The position numbers were made by a program, and so were the translations under genes. From NCBI GenBank assembly GCA_016293865.1, contig JAEDDG010000001.1:62001-126000 (forward strand): DNA of 64,000 bases. The letters run 5' to 3'. This document shows, piece by piece, positions 51,301 to 58,707 of the stretch (the first letter of the stretch is position 1; every line of letters begins with the position of its first letter). The notes under the pieces are model-generated. The model saw only the letters and a program-made list of their open reading frames with translations. It had not been told where the DNA came from and made no database searches. The stretch is from Oscillospiraceae bacterium. Lineage in GTDB: Bacteria > Bacillota > Clostridia > Oscillospirales > Oscillospiraceae.

Positions 51301-52575
51301 AGTCCGCGGCCGGGTAAACAGGCAGAACCCGCCGCCGAACCGCCCGTTCAGCGTGTCCACTGCAGTCCGGGCCGCCTGCAGGATAACATCGTCCTCAGGC
51401 GCGGCTTCCCGGTCCGCCTCCGGCAGATCCGCGAGAATGCCGAACAGCAGATTTTCTCCGCTGTCCGCATTGCAAAGGCGGAATTCCTCCAGCCGCTTTG
51501 CATACTTTTCCGCGCTCTCCGGTCCGGTTAAAAGGGCTGAAATCACGCACAGCGTTTTCCCCTGCGGCGGGATTCCCTCCTTCAGCTCCAGACGCGGCAG
51601 GCGCGTGGGATGCGTGAAGCGCATCAGCGCCATATCCAGCACATTTTTTACAATTTCCGAAACCGGCGGCGCCAGCAGCACGGCGACCGCAATACTCTGC
51701 AGCAGTACGCCGCAGAGTATGCTGAAAAAAAGGCTCATCAGCACCAGCGCCGGAATATACCACCAGCCGCCGGCGCGCTTTTCCTCGTGCGCCTGCCGGC
51801 CGGCAAAAATCAGCGTGCCGATGTGGCATCCGTTCTCCCGGGCACGGCTGACAATGTGTTCTGCCGCCTCATATTCATCCAGTCCGGAGCGCGCAGCCAG
51901 CCTGGCCAACGCCTGACGGTATGCGCCGCGGCTGTCGTCATCCATCCGGGCATAAATCCCCGCCGGATCCCGGCGCAGGATCTGTTCCACCTGATCCAGC
52001 CGCTGCAGAAGCGCGGACGCATCAAAGCCGCAGAAAAAGCGCATGGACGCGAACACGTTTTCATAGACGGCCGTTTTTTCCTCCTCGCTGCGCAGCTGGC
52101 CGGCGCTGTCCAGATAAGCCGTCAGCGCCGCCTGCAGACATGGGATCAGCACGGCGATTTCGCGCTGCGTCAGCGCACGCGCTTTCTGATACCCCGTGAC
52201 AAACAATTCCAGCCTCCGCTCGTCCACCGCGCCAAGGCCGGCTTTGACCAGTGCCCGGGCCAGACTGTAAACAGCCGCCTCGCCGGACTCCAGCGCAGGT
52301 ACGCGGCCGGACCGGCGCAGACTGTCCGCCGCGCACAGCCCCGCACGCTGGGCCACATACCAGTTGTCCAGCAGCCACTGCGCGCTGGGCGCGGCGTCCC
52401 CGGCGGCCGACAGGGCCTCCGTCCGCGTTTTCAGACTGCGCAGCGCGCGGCGGATTTCGCCGGCTGTCCGGCCCATTCCCGTCCGTCCGTCCGGCATCTC
52501 TGACAGCGCCACGTTGCATGCAAATCTTTCCAGCTGATCGGTTTTGATATATACGCCGGGATCGATAACCTCCAT
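45310..52575 (-). CDS. Cyclic beta-1,2-glucan synthase-like protein
   Basis: A 2421-residue multidomain membrane protein. In order: a cytoplasmic N-terminus; membrane segments near 278-310; a GT84 glycosyltransferase domain with LDSDTRL (about 477) and HRWVRGDWQ (about 625); further membrane segments (about 690-830); a glycoamylase-like domain with YNWYDTRTLG (about 937); carbohydrate-binding GH94 domains; and a GH94 catalytic region with DWNDGMN (about 2140), the phosphorylase acid. NdvB/Cgs proteins of similar build make cyclic beta-1,2-glucan; some members act as 1,2-beta-oligoglucan phosphorylases. I start at ATG 52575 after GGAGGT, not at the upstream extension. The activity here is inferred from architecture. 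It is followed closely by the M16 operon but reads as its own unit. Confidence 0.88.
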   Translation of the reverse strand: MEVIDPGVYIKTDQLERFACNVALSEMPDGRTGMGRTAGEIRRALRSLKTRTEALSAAGDAAPSAQWLLDNWYVAQRAGLCAADSLRRSGRVPALESGEAAVYSLARALVKAGLGAVDERRLELFVTGYQKARALTQREIAVLIPCLQAALTAYLDSAGQLRSEEEKTAVYENVFASMRFFCGFDASALLQRLDQVEQILRRDPAGIYARMDDDSRGAYRQALARLAARSGLDEYEAAEHIVSRARENGCHIGTLIFAGRQAHEEKRAGGWWYIPALVLMSLFFSILCGVLLQSIAVAVLLAPPVSEIVKNVLDMALMRFTHPTRLPRLELKEGIPPQGKTLCVISALLTGPESAEKYAKRLEEFRLCNADSGENLLFGILADLPEADREAAPEDDVILQAARTAVDTLNGRFGGGFCLFTRPRTYNAAGGCWMGWERKRGALVQLARLLRGKNGGMTAAGDRRGLENVRYLLTLDSDTRLCPWTAKEMVGAAMHPLNTPVVSEKTRTVTQGCGIIQPRISTELGSTGKTDFARIFAGRGGVDPYGAAVSDLYQDVFGRGSFTGKGLLDIDAFLACADGRFRENAVLSHDLLEGALLRCAFMGDTELTDGCPAGAAPYYERMHRWVRGDWQNLRWMLRRVPAPDGGTEENPLPYIERWKIFDNLRRSMVPVFSFAALAAGLLTGARAFLWAAAVALLSFASQLLITAAQDLLHRFGRRQRLHCAVIPGFAGALMHMLVRLALLPYEAWICASAAVTALYRMFVSHRNMLRWVTADQSEAAGKNTLAAYVRRLWPCVPAGLFTVMFAPRPYTAAVGLVWLAAPVLAWSLSRPRRENGGLSGADQMFLRSAAGGCWRYFAENLTAEDNWLPPDNVQEQPALGRAHRTSPTNIGLALLSVLAAADLGFVRREEAAALTGRMLDTVEALPKWRGHLYNWYDTRTLGVLGEGSVSTVDSGNLAGCLIALAEGLKELDAPALADRAQKLWEAMDFSALYDRRRSLFYISREPGKEKPAAGWYDLLASEARLTSYIAVATGQAPRRHWRALGRLMIRRGGYSGLASWTGTMFEYLMPELLLPLYPDSLLYESARFCIAEQRRRTGGRPWGMSEGAFAAFDPSMSYRYKANGVQALALKRGMDSDAVVTPYASFLALAAAPGAAAANLRRLRQLGAEGKYGFYEALDYTPGRAPQDGFVLVRTSMAHHIGMSLTAADNALCGGVMTRRFMNNARMAAFSQLLQEKIPFAAPRLRQPDLETPEKPLRLQTAGWSRTLGGVDAFAPGFCLLSNGAYTVLMSETGKSADSLGGVAMTVMDPQADGRLGGVMVTVRTPEGAFFPTPWPGFDRQTIYETQFSGAGVRVSARKEKLKSRLETAVSARENGETRTLELCWNGEAPLKAEILFCFDPCLLPERDYRAHPAFARLGLQAQQEDQTLVITRRPDGRREGLSLCLACSRPASFGTSRMDVFGRSGTEKEEPLRFFSASPEFFAAARVAVTLEPGRPVRTVFALAPAPGAHQAREAAGRLLREGAGQGCSRVDAAAAALNMPAESVTRAMGRLTSLLLPVGSNRPGGGRDVLWKLGISGDFPVLTAYVPDESRADDAADLIAEHAFLRENGFAYDLLLLMPDGGDYRQKLRRRLTELLSAMGLSGLEGARGGIHFADLTDPGAAAAAEESAGCLVLPETEKELRRPGRMPAAERGCRADGEAPAYSWKTDGRFVFQVRGRLPEAAWSHVLTNGRFGFLATDAGTGHMWYRNARENRINRWLNDQLTQRGTERLELLKAEGGRVSLFAAEDGHPCRVTWGFGFACWEKTADGRKIRTTAFVPRDTDARFLLVETENCRAGDRIGYYTDLVLGADDRDESAVFTAAEDGVLTARSPRFSGDFYLAASERALRMTGSRDDAQTDMRGVFGRTMRPCAAAEYPAARTLVLAAGSGAVPLTGLNADVCRRLLKETADFWTRTVCPVRIRTQYPALDHYINGWALYQTIACRMLGRTGLYQAGGAYGFRDQLQDACAALWTWPALCRETVLRACAHQYAEGDVQHWWHESLTGGGDQGVRTRYTDDLLWLPYVLCRYVRATGDRAILREQAPYLTSEPLAQTETERYEKPSFSGTSGTVLEHAERAAQLVLRRGVGAHGLCLMGGGDWNDGMNAVGRHGRGESVWLTWFAALTLDALAELCPRTGADYSRAAAGLRAAAENAWDGQWYLRGWYDSGMPLGAAENDECRIDSVAQSFAAFAGGDPEKVKTALQSAWRRLYDEKSGVVRLFEPPFDTGAQRPGYIRGYCPGFRENGGQYTHAAVWLGLAMLQSGMEEEGRSLLLALLPESRGQDVYKAEPYVLPADVSASPEHMGRAGWTWYTGSAGWYYTAAMEGLLGLELRSGRIVRAPSGTRLPGGAEVSFSAPAAGENQQRSSTAPGRETGVCSQ

Positions 52576-52749
52576 GATGACCTCCACAACCGCCGCGCCC
52601 CGCACCGCCGGCTCTGTCCGGCAAACGCGCCGGACGCCGTCTGCACGCAGTTTCGCGCGCGGACACGCCGCAAAACGCAGGGCGCACAGCAACGACCATA
52701 TACCATTCCATTTTCCCACACGGAAAACAAAATATTCCCTTCAAATCAC

Positions 52750-52778
52750 TTGACAGCCGCCGCTCAGTCGTGTACAAT
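52750..52778 (+). promoter_or_regulatory. Sigma-A promoter of the ylxM-ffh operon
   Basis: TTGACA (52750-52755), a 17-nt spacer and TACAAT (52773-52778), followed by GCACCTGTAA as in the M23 gene promoter. Confidence 0.8.
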
Positions 52779-52782
52779 GCAC

Positions 52783-52806
52783 CTGTAAAGTATTTTTACT
52801 TTACAG
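52783..52806 (+). promoter_or_regulatory. Leader hairpin abutting the ylxM ribosome binding site
   Basis: A perfect 10-bp inverted repeat, CTGTAAAGTA/TACTTTACAG (52783-52792 with 52797-52806), with a TTTT loop. It starts next to the transcription start and runs into GAGGAGG. It may be an operator or an RNA hairpin affecting translation. Confidence 0.55.
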
Positions 52807-52819
52807 AGGAGGCGCCGCG

Positions 52820-53170
52820 GTGGAGGACAAAACTCTGAATATGACGCTTTTGTTCGATTTTTTCGGCGACCTTCTCACAGAAAAGCAGCGCGAATATTTT
52901 GATCTCTATTACAACGAAGATCTCTCCCTGTCCGAAATTGCGGAGAACGCCGGCATTTCCCGCCAGGGCGTGCGGGATTTGATCGTCCGGGCGGAGAATT
53001 TTCTTCTGGAAACCGAGCGCAAGACCGGCATTGTTGCCCGCTTTGAACAGATGCAGCGGGAAATTGCCCGGGCAGAGCGCTGCGCTGAAAAGCTTCGCGA
53101 CGCGGAAAGCGGCGCGCTCCGCCAGTGTGCCGACGAACTGATCGACGCGCTGCAGTCCCTGAAAGGTTAG
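52820..53170 (+). CDS. ylxM: Putative SRP-operon DNA-binding protein YlxM
   Basis: A 116-residue protein with a sigma-70 region-4-like helix-turn-helix (LSLSEIAENAGISRQGVRDLI at about 35-55) and a C-terminal coiled coil. YlxM is conserved directly upstream of ffh in Bacillota and linked to the signal recognition particle; its exact role is unsettled. The start is GTG, with GAGGAGG 7 nt upstream. ffh follows after 11 nt. Confidence 0.92.
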   Translation: MEDKTLNMTLLFDFFGDLLTEKQREYFDLYYNEDLSLSEIAENAGISRQGVRDLIVRAENFLLETERKTGIVARFEQMQREIARAERCAEKLRDAESGALRQCADELIDALQSLKG

Positions 53171-53181
53171 GTACGGTGCCC

Positions 53182-54543
53182 ATGGCATTTGAAAGCTTAT
53201 CTGAAAAACTTGGCGCGGCTTTCAAAAAGCTGCGCGGGAAGGGCCGTTTGAGCCAGGCGGACATCAAGGACGCCATGCGCGAGGTGCGTCTTGCCCTGCT
53301 GGAAGCCGACGTCAGCTACAAGGTCGTGCGCGACTTTGTCAAAACCGTCAGCGAACGGGCTGTGGGTACGGATGTGCTGGAGAGCCTGACGCCTGCGCAG
53401 ATGGTCATCAAAATTGTCAATGAGGAAATGACGGCGCTGATGGGCGGTTCAAACGCCAAGCTGAATATTTCCTCCAAATCCCCCTCTGTGGTGATGCTGG
53501 TGGGCCTGCAGGGCGCCGGCAAAACCACAAACGGCGCAAAGCTGGCCGCGCACATGCGCAAACAGTACGGCAAGCGCCCTCTGCTCGTCGCCTGCGACAT
53601 TTACCGTCCTGCGGCCATCAAGCAGCTGCAGACTGTCGGCGCGCAGCTGGAGCTACCCGTCTTTGAGATGGGAACCGAAAACCCGGTGAACATTGCCAAA
53701 GCTGCGGTGGAACACGCCAAACGCCACGGCAACGATCTTGTCTTTCTTGACACCGCTGGCCGGCTTCACATTGACGAAGCGCTGATGGACGAGCTGAAAA
53801 ACATCAAGGCCGCGGTGGAACCGGCAGAAATTCTGCTGGTGGTGGACGCCATGACCGGCCAGGACGCCGTGAACGCGGCGTCGGCTTTCGACGAAGCGCT
53901 GGGAATCACCGGCGTCATGCTCACCAAAATGGACGGCGACGCCCGCGGCGGCGCGGCACTCTCCATCCGGGCCGTCACCGGAAAGCCCATCAAATTCGTG
54001 GGCACCGGCGAAAAGCTGGATCAGATTGAGGCGTTTCATCCGGACCGGATGGCCTCCCGTATCCTGGGCATGGGCGACATGCTCACGCTGATTGAAAAGG
54101 CGCAGCAGAGCTTTGATGAAAAAAAAGCCGCCGAGATGGCGGAAAAGCTCAGGAAAAACCGTTTTACCCTGACGGATTATTACGAACAGCTGACACAGCT
54201 GAAGGGCATGGGCAGCCTGTCCGACATTGCCGGCATGCTCCCCGGCGTGGATGCCAAGGCGCTGAAGGGCGTATCTGTGGATGAAAAGGCCATGAGCCGG
54301 ACGGAGGCCATCATTCTCTCCATGACCGTGAAGGAGCGGGAGAACCCCTCCATCATCAACAGCAGCCGCAAAAAGCGCATCGCCGCCGGCAGCGGCACCC
54401 AGGTGGTGGATGTCAACCGGCTTCTCAAGCAGTTTGAGATGATGCAGCAGATGACCCGTCAGATGTCCAAAGGCAAAATGCCGTCCATCGGCGGTATGTC
54501 CATGGGCCGCAGGGGCGGCAAAAAAGGCTTTTTCGGTTTTTAA
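53182..54543 (+). CDS. ffh: Signal recognition particle protein Ffh
   Basis: The GTPase of the SRP, which with its RNA targets nascent membrane and secreted proteins. It has 453 residues: an N domain (1-85), a G domain (about 90-295) with GLQGAGKTT, DTAGRL and TKMDGD, and a Met-rich M domain ending in MMQQMTRQMSKGKM. The ATG at 53182 begins with the family start MAFESLSEKL. No SRP RNA gene is visible nearby. Confidence 0.97.
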   Translation: MAFESLSEKLGAAFKKLRGKGRLSQADIKDAMREVRLALLEADVSYKVVRDFVKTVSERAVGTDVLESLTPAQMVIKIVNEEMTALMGGSNAKLNISSKSPSVVMLVGLQGAGKTTNGAKLAAHMRKQYGKRPLLVACDIYRPAAIKQLQTVGAQLELPVFEMGTENPVNIAKAAVEHAKRHGNDLVFLDTAGRLHIDEALMDELKNIKAAVEPAEILLVVDAMTGQDAVNAASAFDEALGITGVMLTKMDGDARGGAALSIRAVTGKPIKFVGTGEKLDQIEAFHPDRMASRILGMGDMLTLIEKAQQSFDEKKAAEMAEKLRKNRFTLTDYYEQLTQLKGMGSLSDIAGMLPGVDAKALKGVSVDEKAMSRTEAIILSMTVKERENPSIINSSRKKRIAAGSGTQVVDVNRLLKQFEMMQQMTRQMSKGKMPSIGGMSMGRRGGKKGFFGF

Positions 54544-54605
54544 ACAGGATAAATTCTGAATTTCAGTTTTTATACAACAAATACAACGATCTGGAGGTGA
54601 CATCA

Positions 54606-54845
54606 ATGGTCAAGATCAGACTTCGCAGAATGGGCGCCAAGAAAAATCCTTTCTACAGAATCGTCGTCGCTGATTCCCGTGCACCCCGTGACGGCCGCTT
54701 CGTTGAAGAGATCGGCACTTATGACCCCCTGGCAGAGCCTGCGGCAGTGAAGGTCGATGCAGAGCGCGCCCAGTATTGGGTGAAAAACGGCGCTCAGCCC
54801 ACCGACACCGTAAAGTCGCTGCTGAAAAAAGCCGGCGTACTCTAA
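54606..54845 (+). CDS. rpsP: 30S ribosomal protein S16
   Basis: A 79-residue small-subunit protein, usual length, with VKIRLRRMGAKKNPFYRIVV at the start. The ATG at 54606 lies 8 nt from GGAGG; the nearer GTG overlaps that site. In the ffh-rpsP-khpA order typical of Bacillota. Confidence 0.97.
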   Translation: MVKIRLRRMGAKKNPFYRIVVADSRAPRDGRFVEEIGTYDPLAEPAAVKVDAERAQYWVKNGAQPTDTVKSLLKKAGVL

Positions 54846-54861
54846 GGAGGTCAACTCATTC

Positions 54862-55092
54862 ATGAAGGAACTTCTGCTTTATATCGCGCAGAATCTCGTG
54901 GACGATCCGGATCAGGTCTCCGTTGCCGAGCGTGAAGGAGACGGCGAGACCGTGTACGAGCTTCGCGTTGCGCCGGGCGACATGGGCAAAGTCATCGGCC
55001 GCCACGGCAAAATTGCGAAGGAAATCCGTGTTTTAATGCGCGCAGTTGCCCAGAAGCAGGGCAAAAAAGTCAGCGTTGATATTCTCGACTGA
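54862..55092 (+). CDS. khpA: KH-domain RNA-binding protein KhpA
   Basis: A 76-residue protein of one KH domain with the RNA-gripping loop GRHGK (VIGRHGKIAKEIR). KhpA/YlqC proteins dimerise with KhpB and affect cell size and small-RNA function. AAGGAGG precedes the ATG. An intrinsic terminator lies between it and rimM. Confidence 0.95.
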   Translation: MKELLLYIAQNLVDDPDQVSVAEREGDGETVYELRVAPGDMGKVIGRHGKIAKEIRVLMRAVAQKQGKKVSVDILD

Positions 55093-55102
55093 GCAATTTG
55101 AG

Positions 55103-55144
55103 GGTGTCCGGCAGCGCGTTATGCGTCCTGTCGGACACCTTTTT
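55103..55144 (+). terminator. Intrinsic terminator inside the operon, between khpA and rimM
   Basis: GGTGTCCG/CGGACACC stem (55103-55110 with 55132-55139) with inner GCAG/CTG pairing and five T. It could reduce expression of rimM-trmD relative to rpsP. Confidence 0.75.
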
Positions 55145-55183
55145 GCCCTGTAAGGATCACTCATATTACTGTGAGGTCATGCT

Positions 55184-55672
55184 ATGAAAAAACAGTTCCT
55201 TGAAGCCGGAGAAATCGTCAACACACACGGCGTTGGCGGCGAGGTGCGCATTCAGCCCTGGACCAACACGCCGGAATTTCTCCTGGATTTCCGCACACTG
55301 TATATCGACGGCCGGCCTGTGCGCGTACTGCGCGCCCGGGTACACAAATCCTGCGTCATCGCCCGCTTTGACGGCGTGGACAGCTTTGACGGGGCCAACG
55401 CCCTGCGCGGCAAGCTGGTCTGCATCAACCGGGCGGACGCGCACCTGCCTGAGGGCCAGTATTTCTTCCAGGATCTGATCGGTCTGAAGGTGCTGGACTG
55501 GGAAACCGGCCGGGAAATCGGCACTCTGGAGGATATTCTTGAGCGGCCGGCGGGGAATATTTACGTCATCCGCGGGCAGCGGGAGATTCTCGTTCCTGCG
55601 GTGCCCGAATTCATCCGGGAAACAGATGTGGAAAACGGACTGATCCGCGTCAGATTGATTGAGGGCATGTAA
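55184..55672 (+). CDS. rimM: 16S rRNA processing protein RimM
   Basis: A 162-residue 30S maturation factor with an N-terminal RimM barrel (GEIVNTHGVGGEVRI) and a C-terminal PRC domain (YVIRGQREILVPAVPEF). It acts on the S19 region of the head. trmD starts 2 nt after its stop. Confidence 0.95.
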   Translation: MKKQFLEAGEIVNTHGVGGEVRIQPWTNTPEFLLDFRTLYIDGRPVRVLRARVHKSCVIARFDGVDSFDGANALRGKLVCINRADAHLPEGQYFFQDLIGLKVLDWETGREIGTLEDILERPAGNIYVIRGQREILVPAVPEFIRETDVENGLIRVRLIEGM

Positions 55673-55674
55673 TC

Positions 55675-56439
55675 ATGTATAAAATAGATATTATGACCCT
55701 GTTCCCCGATGTGGTGGGCGACATGCTCTGCGAGAGCATTATGGGCCGCGGCCAGGAACGCGGATACATCCGCATTGACTGCCACCAGATCCGGGACTAC
55801 ACCACAAACAAACAGAACCAGGTGGACGATTATCCCTACGGCGGCGGGCGCGGCTGCGTGATGCAGGCGCAGCCGCTGCATGCATGCTGGAAGCACATCT
55901 GTGACGAGGCAGGCTACCGCGTGCATACAATTTATATGTCCCCCTGCGGCAAGCTCTTTACCCAGGCCGACGCACGGCGGCTGAAGGCGGATTACGACCG
56001 TCTGATTCTGGTGTGCGGCCATTACGAGGGCGTGGACGAACGGTTTATCGAGGCGTGCGTGGACGAGGAAATCTCCATCGGCGATTTCGTGCTGACCGGC
56101 GGAGAAATCCCCGCCATGGCCGTGGCGGACGCCGTCTGCCGCCTGGTTCCCGGCGTTCTGCCGGCCGAGGAATGCTATACAGAGGAAAGCCACTGGGATG
56201 GTCTTCTGGAATATCCCCAGTATTCCAGGCCGGAAAACTGGGAAGGCCGCCACGTGCCGGAGATCCTGCTTTCCGGAGATCATGCCAGAGTCGCCCGCTG
56301 GCGGCGCAAGCAGTCCATTCTCCGGACCCGTCTGCGCCGGCCGGATATGTATGAAAAGCTGGAATTCACCACCAAGCAGGACAAAAAGCTGCTTGCAGAG
56401 ATTGATGAGGAATTATTGAATGAAAAAAGAACGGATTGA
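55675..56439 (+). CDS. trmD: tRNA (guanine37-N1)-methyltransferase
   Basis: A 254-residue SPOUT methyltransferase using SAM to make m1G37, which prevents frameshifting. Motifs include MTLFPDVVGDML, DYPYGGGRG, GHYEGVDERF and SIGDFVLTGGE (the knot region). Length is normal. The next gene overlaps its end by 20 nt. Confidence 0.97.
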   Translation: MYKIDIMTLFPDVVGDMLCESIMGRGQERGYIRIDCHQIRDYTTNKQNQVDDYPYGGGRGCVMQAQPLHACWKHICDEAGYRVHTIYMSPCGKLFTQADARRLKADYDRLILVCGHYEGVDERFIEACVDEEISIGDFVLTGGEIPAMAVADAVCRLVPGVLPAEECYTEESHWDGLLEYPQYSRPENWEGRHVPEILLSGDHARVARWRRKQSILRTRLRRPDMYEKLEFTTKQDKKLLAEIDEELLNEKRTD

Positions 56440-57649
56440 AGCTTACGCCAGATTGCTGGTGGAGGTGGGCGCAAACGTCCAGAAAGGGCAGCTTGTGATT
56501 CTCACAGCATCTGTGGACTCGGCGGAATTTGCCCGCATGTGCGTGCGCGCCGCGTACGACGCAGGCGCCCGGGAAGTTTATGTAAACTGGTCGGACGACT
56601 TCTGCACCCGCGAGAAGTATCTGCGTGCGGCTGAACCGGTGTTTGACCAGGTTCTGCCCTGGCAGCAGGCGCTGTGGGAAAAGGGCTGTGAGAAGGACGT
56701 GGCCTGGCTGTTCGTCCGCTCCCGGGATCCCGAGCTGCTGGCCGGTGTGGATCCTGCGCGCATTCACCGGGCGGAAAAAGCCTCCGGAGAGGCTTCGCGC
56801 CTGTTCCGGCAGCGCGAGACAAGCGACTACTTCTCCTGGTGCATCGGCAGCGTGCCGGTGCCCGCCTGGTCCGCCAGGGTTTTCCCGGACCGGACGCCGG
56901 CCCAGGCGGAGGAGGCCCTGTGGGAGACAATTCTGAACGCCGTGCGTGTTCAGGAGGACGGCGACCCCGTCGCCGCATGGCGTGCGCACAGCGAAACGCT
57001 GAAGCGCCGGGCAAAGATACTGACCGATTCCCATTTCCGGGCGCTGAAATACAAAAACGCCCTGGGCACGGATCTCACGGTGGAGCTGGCGCAAAACCAC
57101 ATCTGGGACGGCGGCTGCGGCACAAACGCCAGCGGCACGCCCTTTATGCCCAACATGCCGACGGAAGAGGTTTTCACCGCGCCGGCAAAAACCGGCGCCA
57201 ACGGCGTGGCCTATGCGTCCATGCCGCTGGTGCTCAACGGAACGCTGATTGAGGACTTCAGCTTTGAATTCCGGGACGGCCGGATTGTGGGCGTCGCCGC
57301 CCGCAAAGGCCTGGACGTGCTGAAAAGCGCCATTTCCATTGACGAAGGCGCAGCCTACCTGGGTGAAGCCGCTCTCGTCCCCGTGGACTCACCCATCGCC
57401 CAGTCCGGCATTCTCTATTACGACACGCTGTTTGACGAAAACGCCGCCTGCCACCTGGCCTTCGGCGAAGCGTATCCCTGTATCCCCGGCGGCGCGTCCA
57501 TGTCGCCTGAGCAGCTGCAGGCCGCCGGCCTCAACAGCTCCATGACGCACGTGGACTTTATGATCGGCACGCCTGATCTGGCCGTCACCGGCATCACGCA
57601 GGACGGCCGCGAGGTGCCCGTCATGCGCGACGGCAAATTTGTCTTCTGA
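56420..57649 (+). CDS. M29-family aminopeptidase
   Basis: A 409-residue metallo-aminopeptidase of the AmpS/PepS type. Likely metal ligands are visible in the order NMPTEEVFT (Glu), YLGEAALV (Glu), ACHLAFG (His) and SMTHVDFMIG (His, Asp). It is cytoplasmic, with no signal peptide. The start overlaps trmD by 20 nt, with AGGA upstream, so it is coupled to the operon. rplS, the usual gene after trmD, is not here. Confidence 0.92.
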   Translation: MKKERIEAYARLLVEVGANVQKGQLVILTASVDSAEFARMCVRAAYDAGAREVYVNWSDDFCTREKYLRAAEPVFDQVLPWQQALWEKGCEKDVAWLFVRSRDPELLAGVDPARIHRAEKASGEASRLFRQRETSDYFSWCIGSVPVPAWSARVFPDRTPAQAEEALWETILNAVRVQEDGDPVAAWRAHSETLKRRAKILTDSHFRALKYKNALGTDLTVELAQNHIWDGGCGTNASGTPFMPNMPTEEVFTAPAKTGANGVAYASMPLVLNGTLIEDFSFEFRDGRIVGVAARKGLDVLKSAISIDEGAAYLGEAALVPVDSPIAQSGILYYDTLFDENAACHLAFGEAYPCIPGGASMSPEQLQAAGLNSSMTHVDFMIGTPDLAVTGITQDGREVPVMRDGKFVF

Positions 57650-57676
57650 CCGCATTTTCACAGTCCGCAAACAGCA

Positions 57677-57713
57677 GGGGTCTGCGTTCCGGAACGAACG
57701 CAGACCCCTTTTT
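57677..57713 (+). terminator. Terminator of the ffh-trmD-M29 operon
   Basis: A perfect 12-bp stem (57677-57688 with 57697-57708) followed by five T, 27 nt past the stop. Confidence 0.9.
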
Positions 57714-57718
57714 CATTT

Positions 57719-58504
57719 TTATGCGCCTTGAAAGGCGCCTCTGTCAAACACAAGGCAGTTCCAGACCGCGAACGCCTCCCGGAAGCAGTTGCTGACCAGC
57801 ACCGCCGGATTGGCTGACGGCGCGGCCACACCGCATGCATCCAGCCCGGCCCAGCGGGCCAGGAGCTTTGCGCGCATCAGGTGAAATTCACTGGTGAGCA
57901 CGGCTATGCGCACCTGCTCCGGATCTTCTTCCCGCCCGGCGATAAGCTCTTCGGCGTAAAGTATATTCTCTGCCGTGCGGGTCGCCCGGGTCTCCAGCAG
58001 GATCCGCTGCGGCCCGATTCCATGTGCAATCAGCCAGTCGGCCATACACTGCGCTTCGGAAATGTCTTCATCCACACCCTGGCCGCCGGTCACAATCGCC
58101 ACCGTCTGCGGATGCGCGTTCAGGTATGCCTCTGCCGCTTTCAGCCGGTCGTACAGGACGCCGGAGGGCTGCGTGCCCACCACCTGGGCGCCCAGCACAA
58201 TCAGGTAGTCCGCAGACGGATCTTCGTCCGTCCGGGCATTTGCCAGAATGAAGACTTCCGTCACAAGCAGGGCGGTGGAAAACACCGCCAGCAAAGCGGC
58301 CAGCGCTTTTCTGCAGAACCGGGCGGCTTTCGGCCGCGCAGACTCCAGCGCCGAAAGAGCGGAAAATGCAAGCAGGACCCCGCCGAACCCCACAAGCCCG
58401 ACGCCCAGCGGCTTCATGCCGGTCATCCAGCAGTACATCACGGCGCCCAGCAGCACGCACAGGATACCGGGTGCAATACGGGCGGATATTTTTTGTCTTT
58501 TCAT
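57719..58504 (-). CDS. YdcF-like DUF218 membrane protein
   Basis: A 261-residue protein with three N-terminal membrane segments (about 10-90) and a DUF218 domain (about 98-250): LIVLGAQV, VTGGQG, ETRATRTAENI and TSEFHLMRA are its conserved blocks. The family includes YdcF and SanA-type envelope proteins; the reaction is unknown. GGGAGG places the start at 58504. It converges on the M29 operon. Confidence 0.85.
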   Translation of the reverse strand: MKRQKISARIAPGILCVLLGAVMYCWMTGMKPLGVGLVGFGGVLLAFSALSALESARPKAARFCRKALAALLAVFSTALLVTEVFILANARTDEDPSADYLIVLGAQVVGTQPSGVLYDRLKAAEAYLNAHPQTVAIVTGGQGVDEDISEAQCMADWLIAHGIGPQRILLETRATRTAENILYAEELIAGREEDPEQVRIAVLTSEFHLMRAKLLARWAGLDACGVAAPSANPAVLVSNCFREAFAVWNCLVFDRGAFQGA

Positions 58505-58707
58505 GGCAGCCTCCCTGTCTGATTCCGTTTCCGTCAGCCGGCGGCGGTATTGCCGCACACTGCGCGGCACAGTCCCGTCTTCCGGTCTCAGAATACAGAA
58601 CCGCTGCGTAAAAACGGCCAGCTTCCGGCATCAAAACAGCAGCGAAAAATGCCGTACAGAACGGGCAGGACCCCGGCTGCCTGCCGGAGTCCTGCCTGAA
58701 TCACACG

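Noticed and set aside
45541..51531. Very long plus-strand open frames opposite the glucan synthase gene
   Set aside because: Long antisense frames are expected in GC-rich genes; no recognisable protein and no ribosome binding sites.
52576..52719. N-terminal extension of the glucan synthase
   Set aside because: It lacks a good ribosome binding site and family sequence, while ATG 52575 follows GGAGGT.
58650..58700. Terminator after the ABC-F gene
   Set aside because: A GGCAGGAC/GTCCTGCC stem is present but there is no T-run on the minus strand.
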